Shown in pieces: positions 6,112 through 13,432 of a DNA stretch of 16,640 nucleotides. Under the pieces are notes generated by a model. That model saw only the letters and a list, made by a program, of their open reading frames with translations. It made no database searches and was not told where the DNA came from. Every line of letters starts with the position of its first letter. Positions within the stretch are counted from its first letter, which is position 1. The stretch is taken from the NCBI GenBank assembly GCA_023394015.1, contig JAEXBL010000201.1, forward strand, positions 1 through 16,640. The letters are read 5' to 3'. The translations under genes and the position numbers were made by a program. Source of the DNA: Pseudomonadota bacterium. Its GTDB lineage: Bacteria > Pseudomonadota > Gammaproteobacteria > Burkholderiales > Burkholderiaceae_C.

Positions 6112-8451
6112 ATGAAGAGTCCCCAACACAAAACACAGGCAGGCGGCGTCCGCGCACGCGCAAGCCGTCGGACACGGCAGAACAATGCCCGCCTGAGCAC
6201 ACGCCTGAAGCTGGTCGCCTGCCTGACGGCCACGGCTTGCAGCGCCTGGGCCGATGAGGCGGCCGACCAGAACCCGGAGCACAAAGAGACCTCAACAGTC
6301 GCCCAGGCGCCGAGTGGCATGGCCACGGCCAGCGCCAACGAGCTGCCCACGGTCGTGGTCACCGGCTCGCGCAGCGAACGCACGCTGCGCGAGGTGCCGG
6401 TCAGCGCCCAGGTGATCGACGCCGGCACCATGGAAGCACGCCAGCTGGACGACATTCGCGAGCTGGCCGACACCGTGCCGAACGTCACGGTGGAGCGCCG
6501 CTCCAACCGCATGACCATCAACAGCGCCGATGGGCGTGGCGGCAACACCGGCTTCAACATCCGCGGCCTGGACGGCAACCGCGTGCTGATGCTGGTCGAT
6601 GGCGTGCGCATGCCGCGCAGCTACGGCTTTGGCGCCTCCAGCCGCGACAACGTGGACTTCGGCCTGATTGAGCGCGTGGAGATCATCAAGGGTCCCTCCT
6701 CGGCGCTGTACGGCTCCGACGGCATCGGCGGCGTGGTGCAGTTTTTCACGCGCTCGCCGGCCTCCTACCTGCGCGACGGCCGCAGCTTCGGTGGCCAGGC
6801 CGGTATCGGCTGGGACGGCGACAACCGGAGCCTGCGCGCGGGCGCCACGCTGGCGGGCCAGGCCGGCCCGAGCCTGCAGTGGCTGCTGTCGGGCAGCGCC
6901 CTGAAGGGCCATGAACTCGACAACCGCGGCAGCCAGGGCGGCCTGGGCCCCAGCCGCACCCAGCCCAATCCCGAGGACGCGCGCGATACCGCCCTGCTCG
7001 GCAAGCTGGTCTGGCAGCCCAGCGCGGCGCAGACCCATACCTTCAGCCTCGAGCATGTGGACAAGCGCGACGACCTGAGGCTGCTGTCGCAGTACGGCGC
7101 GGTGTCGGCGCGCGTGACCCTGCTCGAAGCCGCCGGCCGCACCGACAACCAGCGCAACCGTTTCTCCTGGCAGGGGCACCACCAGCTCGACGCCCGCTGG
7201 GCCGACACGCTGCGCACCACCCTCGCCCACCAGCGCCTGCGCTCGCTGGAACACTACGAGAACACGCGCCAGGGAGCACCCGGCCAGGTGCGCGACGCGC
7301 TGGACCACGAGACGCTGTGGCAAGCCGGCGTACAGGCCGAGAAGCTGCTGCGCAGCGGCCCGCTGGCCCACAAGCTGGCCTACGGCATCGACTGGTCGCA
7401 CACGGCGGCCGACAACCTGCAGACCGGCGTCACGCCACCGGCCGGCGAGCGCTTCCCGCTCAAGCGCTTTCCGGATACGCGCGAGACGGCGCTGGGTGTA
7501 TTCGTGCAGAACGAGATCATCGGCGACGGCTGGAGCATCACCCCTGGCCTGCGCTGGGACCGCTACCGCATCGCCGCCGACGCTGCCGGCTTCTCCGGCA
7601 CCGCCACCAGCAAGAGCGGCTCGGCCCTGTCGCCCCGGCTGGGGGCCACGCTCGACCTAGCGCGCGACTGGACGCTGTACGGCCAGTGGGCCACCGGCTT
7701 TCGAACGCCGGGCGCCGACCAGCTCAACCGCTTCTTCGAAAACCCGACCAGTTACTACATGACGGTGCCCAACCCCGACCTGAAGCCCGAAAAGGCGCAG
7801 CACTTGGAGTTCGGCATCAAGGGTGAAGGCGAGCACTGGCGCCTGGAAAGCGCCGTGTTCCATGGCCGCTACCGCGACTTCATCGTCGACAGCGAACACG
7901 TCGGCGGCACCGGACGGCCGGGCGATCCGCTGGTGTTCCAGTCGATCAACGTGGGGCGCGCCAGCATCTCGGGCTTCGAGATCGCCGGCGAATACCGCCT
8001 GCGCCACGTGGCCGGCGGCACACTGGCGTTTCCGGCCGCCTTCGGCATGGCGCGCGGGCGCGACCGCCAGACGCGGGCGCCCATCGACACCATCCAGCCG
8101 GCCCGCCTGAACCTGGGCGTGCGCTACGCCCGGGCCGACTGGATGCTGCGGCTGGACATGACGCACCGCTGGGCCAAGAAGGCCAGCGACGTGGCCGCGG
8201 CCAGCGACCCGCGCGCGTCCAGAACGCCGTTCCTGCCCGGTGCCTCCACCACCTTCGACCTGAGTGGGCAGTGGCGCCTGGCGCGCCATGCGCACGGCGA
8301 GATGCGCCTCAATGCGACCGTGCGCAACCTCACCAACCGCAAGTACTGGCGCTGGAGCGACGTGCAGGGCCTGGCGTCCGACCTCTCGACCATCGACGCC
8401 TGGAGCCAGCCCGGGCGCAGCTTCCACGCCTCGCTCGTGGCCACGTTCTGA
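6112..8451 (+). CDS. hmuR: HmuR-like TonB-dependent heme/hemoglobin outer-membrane receptor
   Basis: 779 residues from ATG 6112, which has AAGGAG 12 nt upstream; the open frame extends further back but earlier starts would lie in the Fur box or promoter. A long positively charged leader ends with a hydrophobic stretch and AWA-DE, a likely signal peptidase site near residue 46. A TonB-box-like ELPTVVVTGSR (around residue 81) leads into the plug domain with FNIRGLDGNRVLMLVDGVR and KGPSSALYGSDGIGGVV. A C-terminal beta-barrel ends with Phe (ASLVATF). FRTP (from residue 530) and NPDL (from 554) correspond to the FRAP/NPNL boxes of heme receptors, but no histidine lies between them, where HemR-type receptors have an essential one. 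First gene of the Fur-controlled hmu operon, which supports heme or hemoglobin as ligand. Role in heme uptake is well supported by context; exact ligand is inferred. Confidence 0.92.
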   Translation: MKSPQHKTQAGGVRARASRRTRQNNARLSTRLKLVACLTATACSAWADEAADQNPEHKETSTVAQAPSGMATASANELPTVVVTGSRSERTLREVPVSAQVIDAGTMEARQLDDIRELADTVPNVTVERRSNRMTINSADGRGGNTGFNIRGLDGNRVLMLVDGVRMPRSYGFGASSRDNVDFGLIERVEIIKGPSSALYGSDGIGGVVQFFTRSPASYLRDGRSFGGQAGIGWDGDNRSLRAGATLAGQAGPSLQWLLSGSALKGHELDNRGSQGGLGPSRTQPNPEDARDTALLGKLVWQPSAAQTHTFSLEHVDKRDDLRLLSQYGAVSARVTLLEAAGRTDNQRNRFSWQGHHQLDARWADTLRTTLAHQRLRSLEHYENTRQGAPGQVRDALDHETLWQAGVQAEKLLRSGPLAHKLAYGIDWSHTAADNLQTGVTPPAGERFPLKRFPDTRETALGVFVQNEIIGDGWSITPGLRWDRYRIAADAAGFSGTATSKSGSALSPRLGATLDLARDWTLYGQWATGFRTPGADQLNRFFENPTSYYMTVPNPDLKPEKAQHLEFGIKGEGEHWRLESAVFHGRYRDFIVDSEHVGGTGRPGDPLVFQSINVGRASISGFEIAGEYRLRHVAGGTLAFPAAFGMARGRDRQTRAPIDTIQPARLNLGVRYARADWMLRLDMTHRWAKKASDVAAASDPRASRTPFLPGASTTFDLSGQWRLARHAHGEMRLNATVRNLTNRKYWRWSDVQGLASDLSTIDAWSQPGRSFHASLVATF

Positions 8452-8468
8452 AGCATCAGGAGACCTTC

Positions 8469-9578
8469 ATGCGCAACCCTGTTTCACCCTCCTCCGGCGG
8501 CATGGCCGCGGCCACCCGCAAGCTGTTTGCGACAGAGCGCGCCAACGGCCGGCGCGCACGCGAGGCGGCGCACGCCATCGGCCTGTCGGAAGGCGCGGCC
8601 GTGGCCGCCCACCTGGGCGCGCCCGATGGCGGCCCGCAGGCACGTGCCCTGCGGCCGGACTGGATCAAGCTGCTGCGTGCGCTGCAACCCTGCGGCCCCT
8701 TGATGGCGCTGACGCGCAACGAGCACGTGGTGCACGAGAAAACCGGCGTCTACCAGAAGATCTCCGGCGGCGCCAGGATCGGGCTGGCGCTGGGCCCCGA
8801 CATCGACCTGCGCTTTTTCTGGAACCGCTGGCATGCCGGCTTCGCTGTCACCGACCTGGCCGCCAGCCCCGGCAACCGTGCGCAGCCTAGCCTGCAGTTC
8901 TTCGACGCCGCGGGCACCGCCGTGCACAAGATCTTCGTGCGCGAGGGCACCGACCTGGCCGCCTGGCATGCCGTGATCGATGCCTTCGAGGACACGAGCA
9001 GCCCCGCGCCCACCTTCGGCCCGGCCGAACCCGCCGCTGCAGTGCGGCCCGACGAGGCCATCGACACCACCGCCCTGCTGGCCGACTGGGCCATGCTGGA
9101 AGACACGCACGACTTCTTCGGCCTGCTCAGGCTGCACGGCGTGGCGCGGGCGCAGGCGCTGCGCCTAGCCCAGGGCCGCTTCACGCAGCCTTTGTCCCGC
9201 CAGGCCGTGCGCGCGCTGCTGCTGGAAGCGGCCTTCGACGGCACGCCCATCATGTGCTTCGTCGGCAGCGGGGGGTGCACGCAAATCCACACCGGGCCGG
9301 TGCAGCGCATCGAGCCCATGGATATACGGGGCACCTCCTGGCTGAACGTGCTCGACCCCGGCTTCAACCTCCACCTGCGCGAAGACGCCATTGCCAGCAC
9401 CTGGGTGGTGCAAAAGCCCACCACCGAGGGGGTGGTGACCTCGGTCGAAGTGTTCGATGAGGCGGGTGAAGTCATGGCCATGTTCTTCGGCGCGCGCCAG
9501 CCCGGCGTGCCGGAGCTGCCGGCCTGGCGCGCGCTGGTCGAGCGCCTGCCCGGGCTGGGCGAGGAGGTGCCGGCATGA
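8469..9578 (+). CDS. hmuS: HmuS/HemS-type cytoplasmic heme-degrading or heme-trafficking protein
   Basis: 369 residues. HemS-family protein with two tandem homologous halves. Binds heme delivered by the ABC transporter and passes it on or breaks it down. First half: LMALTRNEHVVHEKTGVYQKI and LQFFDAAGTAVHKIFVREGTD. Second half: PIMCFVGSGGCTQIHTGPVQRI and LREDAIASTWVVQKPTTEGVV. His214 in LEDTHDFFGLL aligns with the axial heme histidine of ChuS/HemS (DVHQFF). ATG 8469 is chosen because CAGGAG lies 6 nt upstream and the protein then starts just 17 bp after hmuR. Its stop overlaps the hmuT start (ATGA). Whether it degrades heme or only shuttles it cannot be told from sequence. Confidence 0.92.
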   Translation: MRNPVSPSSGGMAAATRKLFATERANGRRAREAAHAIGLSEGAAVAAHLGAPDGGPQARALRPDWIKLLRALQPCGPLMALTRNEHVVHEKTGVYQKISGGARIGLALGPDIDLRFFWNRWHAGFAVTDLAASPGNRAQPSLQFFDAAGTAVHKIFVREGTDLAAWHAVIDAFEDTSSPAPTFGPAEPAAAVRPDEAIDTTALLADWAMLEDTHDFFGLLRLHGVARAQALRLAQGRFTQPLSRQAVRALLLEAAFDGTPIMCFVGSGGCTQIHTGPVQRIEPMDIRGTSWLNVLDPGFNLHLREDAIASTWVVQKPTTEGVVTSVEVFDEAGEVMAMFFGARQPGVPELPAWRALVERLPGLGEEVPA

Positions 9579-10450
9579 GCCCGGTAGGCTGCCATCGCCG
9601 CGCCTGGCTGCGCGCCGGCGCTGCCCTGGCGCTGTCGGCCGCCGCGCCGGTTCGCGCACAGCCGGCGCCGCGCCTCATCACCCTGGGCGGCGCCGTCCCG
9701 GAGATCGCCTACCTGCTGGGCGTGCAGGACCTGCTGGTCGGCACCGACACCACCAGCCTGTATCCCGAGGCAGCGCAGAAGACACCCAAGGTCGGCTACT
9801 TCCGTCATTTGTCGGCCGAGGGGTTGCTGGCCCTTGCGCCGAGCGCCGTCGTCGCCACCAGCGAGGCCGGCCCCCCGCTGGTGCTGGAGCAGTTGCGTGG
9901 CGCCGGCGTGCGCGTGGACATCGTGCCTGCCAGCCACGACTGGGCCGAAGTCCGCGCCAAGGTGCAGGCCGTAGGGGCTGCCAGCGGCCGCACGCACGCC
10001 GCGCGCGAGCTGCTGGCGCAGCTGGACGCCGAGTGGCAGATCGCTCAGGACGAAGTGGCCACCTGGCGCGGACGGCGGCCCCGCGCCCTGTTCATCCTGG
10101 CCCATGGCCACACGCCCAGCGTGGCTGGCGAAGGCACGGGCGCCGATGCGCTGATCCGCTACATCGGTTGCGACAACGCCATGCAGGGCTACCGCGGCTA
10201 CCGTGCCATGACGGCCGAGGGCATGGCCCAGGCTGCCCCCGACGTGTTGCTGGCCACCACGCAGGGCGTGGCCGCGCAGGGCGGCGTCGAGCGCTTCTGG
10301 CAACGCCCGGGCATGCGTCTGGTGCCGGCCCATGCACGCCGTACGCTGGTGGTGCGCGATGCGCTGGAAATCCTCGGCTTTGGACCGCGCTTGCCGGCCA
10401 CCGTGCGCACGCTGCACCGCGAGGTGGTGCGCCAGCGGGTGCTGGCCTGA
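9575..10450 (+). CDS. hmuT: HmuT, periplasmic heme-binding protein of the heme ABC transporter
   Basis: 291 residues. Class III (BtuF/FhuD-like) solute-binding fold: N-lobe ITLGGAVPEIAYLLGVQDLLVGTD, a long linking helix, then a C-lobe with GADALIRYIG and a terminal helix. Tyr75 in KVGYFRHLSAEG aligns with the axial heme tyrosine of ShuT/PhuT (VGYMRxLSAEG). The N-terminus CHRRAWLRAGAALALSAAAP has a hydrophobic core and ends VRAQP, a likely cleavage site near residue 28. The RRxWL arrangement would also permit Tat export; Cys6 is not in a lipobox. Start overlaps the hmuS stop (ATGA) and the end overlaps hmuU (TGATG), indicating coupled translation. Captures heme from the receptor and hands it to HmuUV. 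Confidence 0.94.
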   Translation: MSPVGCHRRAWLRAGAALALSAAAPVRAQPAPRLITLGGAVPEIAYLLGVQDLLVGTDTTSLYPEAAQKTPKVGYFRHLSAEGLLALAPSAVVATSEAGPPLVLEQLRGAGVRVDIVPASHDWAEVRAKVQAVGAASGRTHAARELLAQLDAEWQIAQDEVATWRGRRPRALFILAHGHTPSVAGEGTGADALIRYIGCDNAMQGYRGYRAMTAEGMAQAAPDVLLATTQGVAAQGGVERFWQRPGMRLVPAHARRTLVVRDALEILGFGPRLPATVRTLHREVVRQRVLA

Positions 10451-11568
10451 TGCTGGCGCTGCCCCTGCGCGCCTGGCGCCGCCCTGCCCTTGCACCGGCC
10501 ACGGCCCTGCCGTGGACGCGCCGGTCAGCCGCCGTGTGGCTGGCCGGCGGAGCACTGCTGCTGGCCGCGTGGCTGCTGGCGGCCAGCCACGGCGCCTACG
10601 CCATCGAGGCGGCCGCCTTGCCGGGCATCACCTGGCAGGCGTTACTGCGCGCATTCGGCCTGGGCGCCCCCGCGCAGGACACCGCGGCGCTGGTCTTCAC
10701 CACCATCCGGCTGCCGCGCCTGCTGCTGGGCGTGGCCGCCGGCGCCGGGCTGGGGCTGGCCGGTGCGCTGATGCAGGGCCTGTTTCGCAACCCGCTGGCC
10801 GACCCCGGCCTGGTGGGTGTGAGTAGCGGCGCCGCGCTGGCGGCCGGCCTGACCATTGTTCTGGGCGCCGCGCTGATGCCCGAGCTGCCACGCCAGCTGG
10901 GCAGCTGGGCGCTGGTGCTGACCGCCTTTCTGGGCGGGCTGGGCGTGACGGCGCTGATCTACCTGCTGGCGCAGACCGCCACCGGCACCCACGTGGCGCT
11001 GATGCTGCTGGCCGGCATCGCCATCAACGCGCTGGCCGGCGCCGGCATGGGCTACCTGAGCACCATCGCCACCGACGAGCAGTTGCGCAGCGTGCAGTTC
11101 TGGATGCTGGGCAGCCTGGGCGGGGCACGCTGGAGCGCCATCGCGCTGGTGCTGGCGATCAGCGCCGGCGCGCTGCTGCTGGGCCTGAAGCTGGCGCAGC
11201 CGCTCAACGCCATCGCCCTGGGCGAGGCACAGGCCGCCGCCCTGGGCGTGCCGGTGGAGCGCGTCAAGCGCCAGGCCATCGTGGTCGCCGCGCTGGCGGT
11301 GGGCGCGGTGACGGCGACCACCGGCGTCATCGGCTTCGTCGGCCTGGTGGCGCCGCACATGGTGCGGCTGGTCTTCGGCCCCGACCACCGCCTGGTGCTG
11401 CCCGGCGCCGCGCTGCTGGGCGCCGCGCTGGTGCTGCTGGCCGACCTGCTGGCGCGCACCGTGTCGGCGCCGGCCGAGTTGCCGCTGGGCGTGCTCACCG
11501 CCACGCTGGGCGCGCCCTTCTTTCTGATGCTGCTGCGCGGACAGCGCCGCAAGATGGTGACCTGGTAA
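10450..11568 (+). CDS. hmuU: HmuU, heme ABC transporter permease (FecCD family)
   Basis: 372 residues, an inner-membrane permease with about ten hydrophobic helices. FecCD hallmarks are the TTIRLPRLLLGVAAGAGLGL segment, then GALMQGLFRNPLADPGLVGVSSGAALAAGL, GYLSTIATDEQLRSVQFWMLGSLGGA, LGEAQAAALGVPVERVKRQ (coupling region) and VGLVAPHMVRLVFGPDHRLVLPGAALLGA. An N-terminal extension of about 30 residues before the first helix is rich in Arg/Pro. ATG 10450 overlaps the hmuT stop by one base, and the gene ends in TAATG shared with hmuV. Forms a homodimer channel with two HmuV subunits and moves heme from HmuT into the cytoplasm. Confidence 0.95.
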   Translation: MLALPLRAWRRPALAPATALPWTRRSAAVWLAGGALLLAAWLLAASHGAYAIEAAALPGITWQALLRAFGLGAPAQDTAALVFTTIRLPRLLLGVAAGAGLGLAGALMQGLFRNPLADPGLVGVSSGAALAAGLTIVLGAALMPELPRQLGSWALVLTAFLGGLGVTALIYLLAQTATGTHVALMLLAGIAINALAGAGMGYLSTIATDEQLRSVQFWMLGSLGGARWSAIALVLAISAGALLLGLKLAQPLNAIALGEAQAAALGVPVERVKRQAIVVAALAVGAVTATTGVIGFVGLVAPHMVRLVFGPDHRLVLPGAALLGAALVLLADLLARTVSAPAELPLGVLTATLGAPFFLMLLRGQRRKMVTW

Positions 11569-12368
11569 TGCATGCGCCGAACACCCCCGGCGCCCTGCGC
11601 GCGCACGCGCTGGGCTACCGCATTGGCGCGGCCGAGTTGCTGCGCGACGTCAACTGCACGCTGGCACCGGGGCGCGTGACCGCCCTGCTGGGCCCCAACG
11701 GGGCCGGCAAGTCCACCCTGCTTGGCCTGCTGGCCGGGCAGCGCAAGCCCAGCAGCGGCCAGGTCTGGCTGGCCGGCCAAAGCCTGGGCAGCTGGCGCGG
11801 CGACGCCCTGGCGCGCGTGCGCGCGGTGATGCCGCAGCACAGCCCGGTGGCCTTCGACTTCCGCGCCGGCGAGATCGTGGCGCTGGGCCGCTATCCGCAC
11901 CGGCTGAACCCCTCGCGGCACGAATCGGCCATCGTCCCGGCCGCGCTGGCGCTGGCCGACGTGGCCGCGCTGGCCGACCGGCACTACGCCAGCCTGTCGG
12001 GTGGCGAGCAGGCGCGCACGCAGCTGGCACGCGTGCTGGCGCAGCTGTGGGAGCCGAGCGGCACCGATGCGCCGCGCTGGCTGCTGCTGGACGAACCCAC
12101 CGCCGCGCTCGACTGGGCGCACCAGATGCAGCTGATGGAAACCGTGCGCCGCTGGGCCCATGCGGAAGGCGTAGGCGTGGTGGCCGCCGTGCACGACCTG
12201 AACCTGGCGCTGCGCTACGCCGACGACGCCGTGGTGCTGTCGCGCGGACGCGTGGCCGCCCTGGGGCCTTGCGCCGAGGTGCTCACACCCGAACTGGTGC
12301 GGCAGGTGTGGCAGGTCAGTTGCCAGCGACTGGAGTTGGGCGACAGCGTGGCGCGTCTGGTGGCCTGA
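11568..12368 (+). CDS. hmuV: HmuV, heme ABC transporter ATP-binding protein
   Basis: 266 residues. Complete ABC ATPase: Walker A GPNGAGKST (42-50), Q-loop Gln90 (MPQHSPV), signature LSGGEQ (143-148), Walker B LLLDEP (172-177) and switch His209 (VHDLNLALRYAD). The VHDLNLALRYAD and ALGRYPH segments are typical of the iron-siderophore/heme/B12 ATPases. Start codon overlaps the hmuU stop (TAATG). Last gene of the operon; 49 bp separate its stop from the convergent methyltransferase stop, and I see no hairpin plus T-run there. Confidence 0.95.
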   Translation: MHAPNTPGALRAHALGYRIGAAELLRDVNCTLAPGRVTALLGPNGAGKSTLLGLLAGQRKPSSGQVWLAGQSLGSWRGDALARVRAVMPQHSPVAFDFRAGEIVALGRYPHRLNPSRHESAIVPAALALADVAALADRHYASLSGGEQARTQLARVLAQLWEPSGTDAPRWLLLDEPTAALDWAHQMQLMETVRRWAHAEGVGVVAAVHDLNLALRYADDAVVLSRGRVAALGPCAEVLTPELVRQVWQVSCQRLELGDSVARLVA

Positions 12369-12417
12369 GCGAGAGCAGCCGCAAGCGCGCTCCGAGTGTG
12401 TCCTGCGCTGTGCTGGC

Positions 12418-13281
12418 TCAAGCGCAGGCCGCTGCCGCCCTGGCAGCATCCTGCTGTCGGGCCCTGTCCGCCGCCGGCGGCAGCTGCAGCCAGCACACGC
12501 CCGGAAAGAACCGGCGGATGTCCGGAAACTTCTCCAGCCAGGGCAGCAGCCATTTCCTGACGCCGCGTGGAAACCTGAAGCTGACGTGGTGCACCTGCAC
12601 CGGCTGGCCCAGCCACGCCGAGAACGTGGGCACCAGGCCATCGCGGTCGATGCCCCAGGGCATGGGCGGGGTGCGGTAGTGCGGGGTCTTCATCCAGCCG
12701 GCGGGGCTCAGGCTGCGGCGCGACAGCATGCGGTTCAGGTAGTCGAACATCAGGATGGCGCCGGGAAAGCGCGCCGCCAGTCGCTTCACCAGCCCGGCCA
12801 CGTCGTGTCCCTGAAAATACATGAACAGGCCCTGCGCCGCGATGAACACCTCGCGCCCCGGCGGCACGGCGTCGAACCAGGCGCTGTCCAGTGCGCTGCA
12901 GGCCAGGTGCAGGCGCCGCGCATCGGGCGCGATGAAGCGCTCGCGCAGCGCCATCGCCTCGGGCAGGTCCACGCTGATCCACAGGGCGCGGCCGTTGTCG
13001 ATGCGAAAACACTGGGTTTCCAGCCCGTCACCCAGGTTGACGACCACGCCGTCGGGGTGCTCGGCCAGGAAGGCGCGCACGTGCTCGTCAAACAGCTGCG
13101 AGCGCACGCCGTGCGAACCGTCCGCGACGCCAAAGTGGCGCACATAGTCGTAGTCCAGCGCGCGGTAGATCTGCAGGCACTTGGGGTCGCAGAGGCAGCC
13201 ATCGGGCCGGGCCGCTTCCGAGGCGCGGTTGTGCAGCGTCCACAACATGGTTTCTGGCACCGGGCTCAGGGCTGGGGTCAT
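12418..13281 (-). CDS. Class I SAM-dependent methyltransferase, leucine carboxyl methyltransferase/O-methyltransferase-like (COG3315 type)
   Basis: 287 residues. Rossmann methyltransferase with motif I VNLGDGLET (81-89), the acidic residue Asp105 (WISVDLPE) expected to hold the SAM ribose, and downstream LFMYFQGHDVAGLVKRLAARFPGAILMFDY, all typical of the PPM1/LCM/TcmP-type family. N-terminus has a cysteine-rich DGCLCDPKC that is odd for the family. Substrate not identifiable. The frame is open back to ATG 13323, but that start lies within a terminator hairpin; ATG 13281 follows AGGGGA at 7 nt and is preferred. Convergent with the heme operon and downstream of a Fur box and an intrinsic terminator, so expression may depend on readthrough and on iron. 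A role in a small-molecule or siderophore-like modification is possible but unproven. Confidence 0.85.
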   Translation of the reverse strand: MTPALSPVPETMLWTLHNRASEAARPDGCLCDPKCLQIYRALDYDYVRHFGVADGSHGVRSQLFDEHVRAFLAEHPDGVVVNLGDGLETQCFRIDNGRALWISVDLPEAMALRERFIAPDARRLHLACSALDSAWFDAVPPGREVFIAAQGLFMYFQGHDVAGLVKRLAARFPGAILMFDYLNRMLSRRSLSPAGWMKTPHYRTPPMPWGIDRDGLVPTFSAWLGQPVQVHHVSFRFPRGVRKWLLPWLEKFPDIRRFFPGVCWLQLPPAADRARQQDAARAAAACA

Positions 13282-13300
13282 GGGCGTTCCCCTACTCTTC

Positions 13301-13344
13301 AAAAAAACACGCCGGACAGCCATGTCGCCATGACCGCCCGGCGC
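13301..13344 (-). terminator. Strong intrinsic (Rho-independent) terminator
   Basis: In minus-strand RNA, positions 13344-13329 pair with 13324-13309 in an uninterrupted 16-bp helix closed by a GCGA (GNRA) tetraloop. One G follows, then seven U (13307-13301). Four pairs are G.U wobbles that would be A.C mismatches if read from the other strand, so the element is built for leftward transcription. It lies between a Fur box/promoter and the methyltransferase start codon, so it either ends a small RNA or the nnrS operon, or attenuates the methyltransferase. Confidence 0.88.
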
Positions 13345-13397
13345 CGAACGATGAAGCGCCGGAGGTGGTGGTCACCGAGCCTGCTTCACTTGGAGAA
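13301..13397 (-). ncRNA. Candidate Fur-regulated small RNA (about 95 nt)
   Basis: A promoter-like -10 (TACAAT, 13409-13404) inside or next to a Fur box would start RNA near 13397, and a strong terminator ends it at about 13301. The RNA would begin with the pyrimidine-rich CUUCUCUUCUCC and carry ACCACCUCC (13369-13361) in a loop bounded by GAAGC/GCUUC (13387-13383 with 13357-13353). Both pyrimidine-rich stretches could pair with ribosome binding sites, as small-RNA seeds do. No convincing ORF lies in it. Iron-repressed RNAs of this size and layout are known (RyhB, PrrF, NrrF, BrrF), though I cannot show homology. It may instead be an attenuated leader of the methyltransferase or a 3' UTR of nnrS. 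Confidence 0.5.
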
Positions 13398-13403
13398 GAG
13401 AAG

Positions 13404-13432
13404 ATTGTAAATGAGAATTGTTAACAATCATT
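13404..13432 (-). promoter_or_regulatory. Fur box and promoter between nnrS and the methyltransferase
   Basis: AATGAGAATTGTTAACAATC, continuing to 13432, contains a perfect 12-bp palindrome ATTGTTAACAAT (13417-13428). TGAGAAT-T-GTTAACA matches the 7-1-7 Fur pattern at 11 of 14 positions. It overlaps the nnrS stop codon. Minus-strand TACAAT (13409-13404) is a 5/6 match to a -10; ATGATT 16 bp upstream is a poor -35. The AT-rich block stands out sharply from the GC-rich surroundings. Iron-dependent repression of leftward transcription is the natural reading. Confidence 0.75.

Noticed and set aside
8750..10555. Minus-strand ORF (601 codons) across hmuS and hmuT
   Set aside because: Spans two genes with strong homology on the other strand; composition is that of a GC-rich antisense frame.
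12369..12417. Bidirectional terminator between hmuV and the convergent methyltransferase
   Set aside because: Only a weak GAGCG/CGCTC pairing with a large loop and no T-run on either strand.
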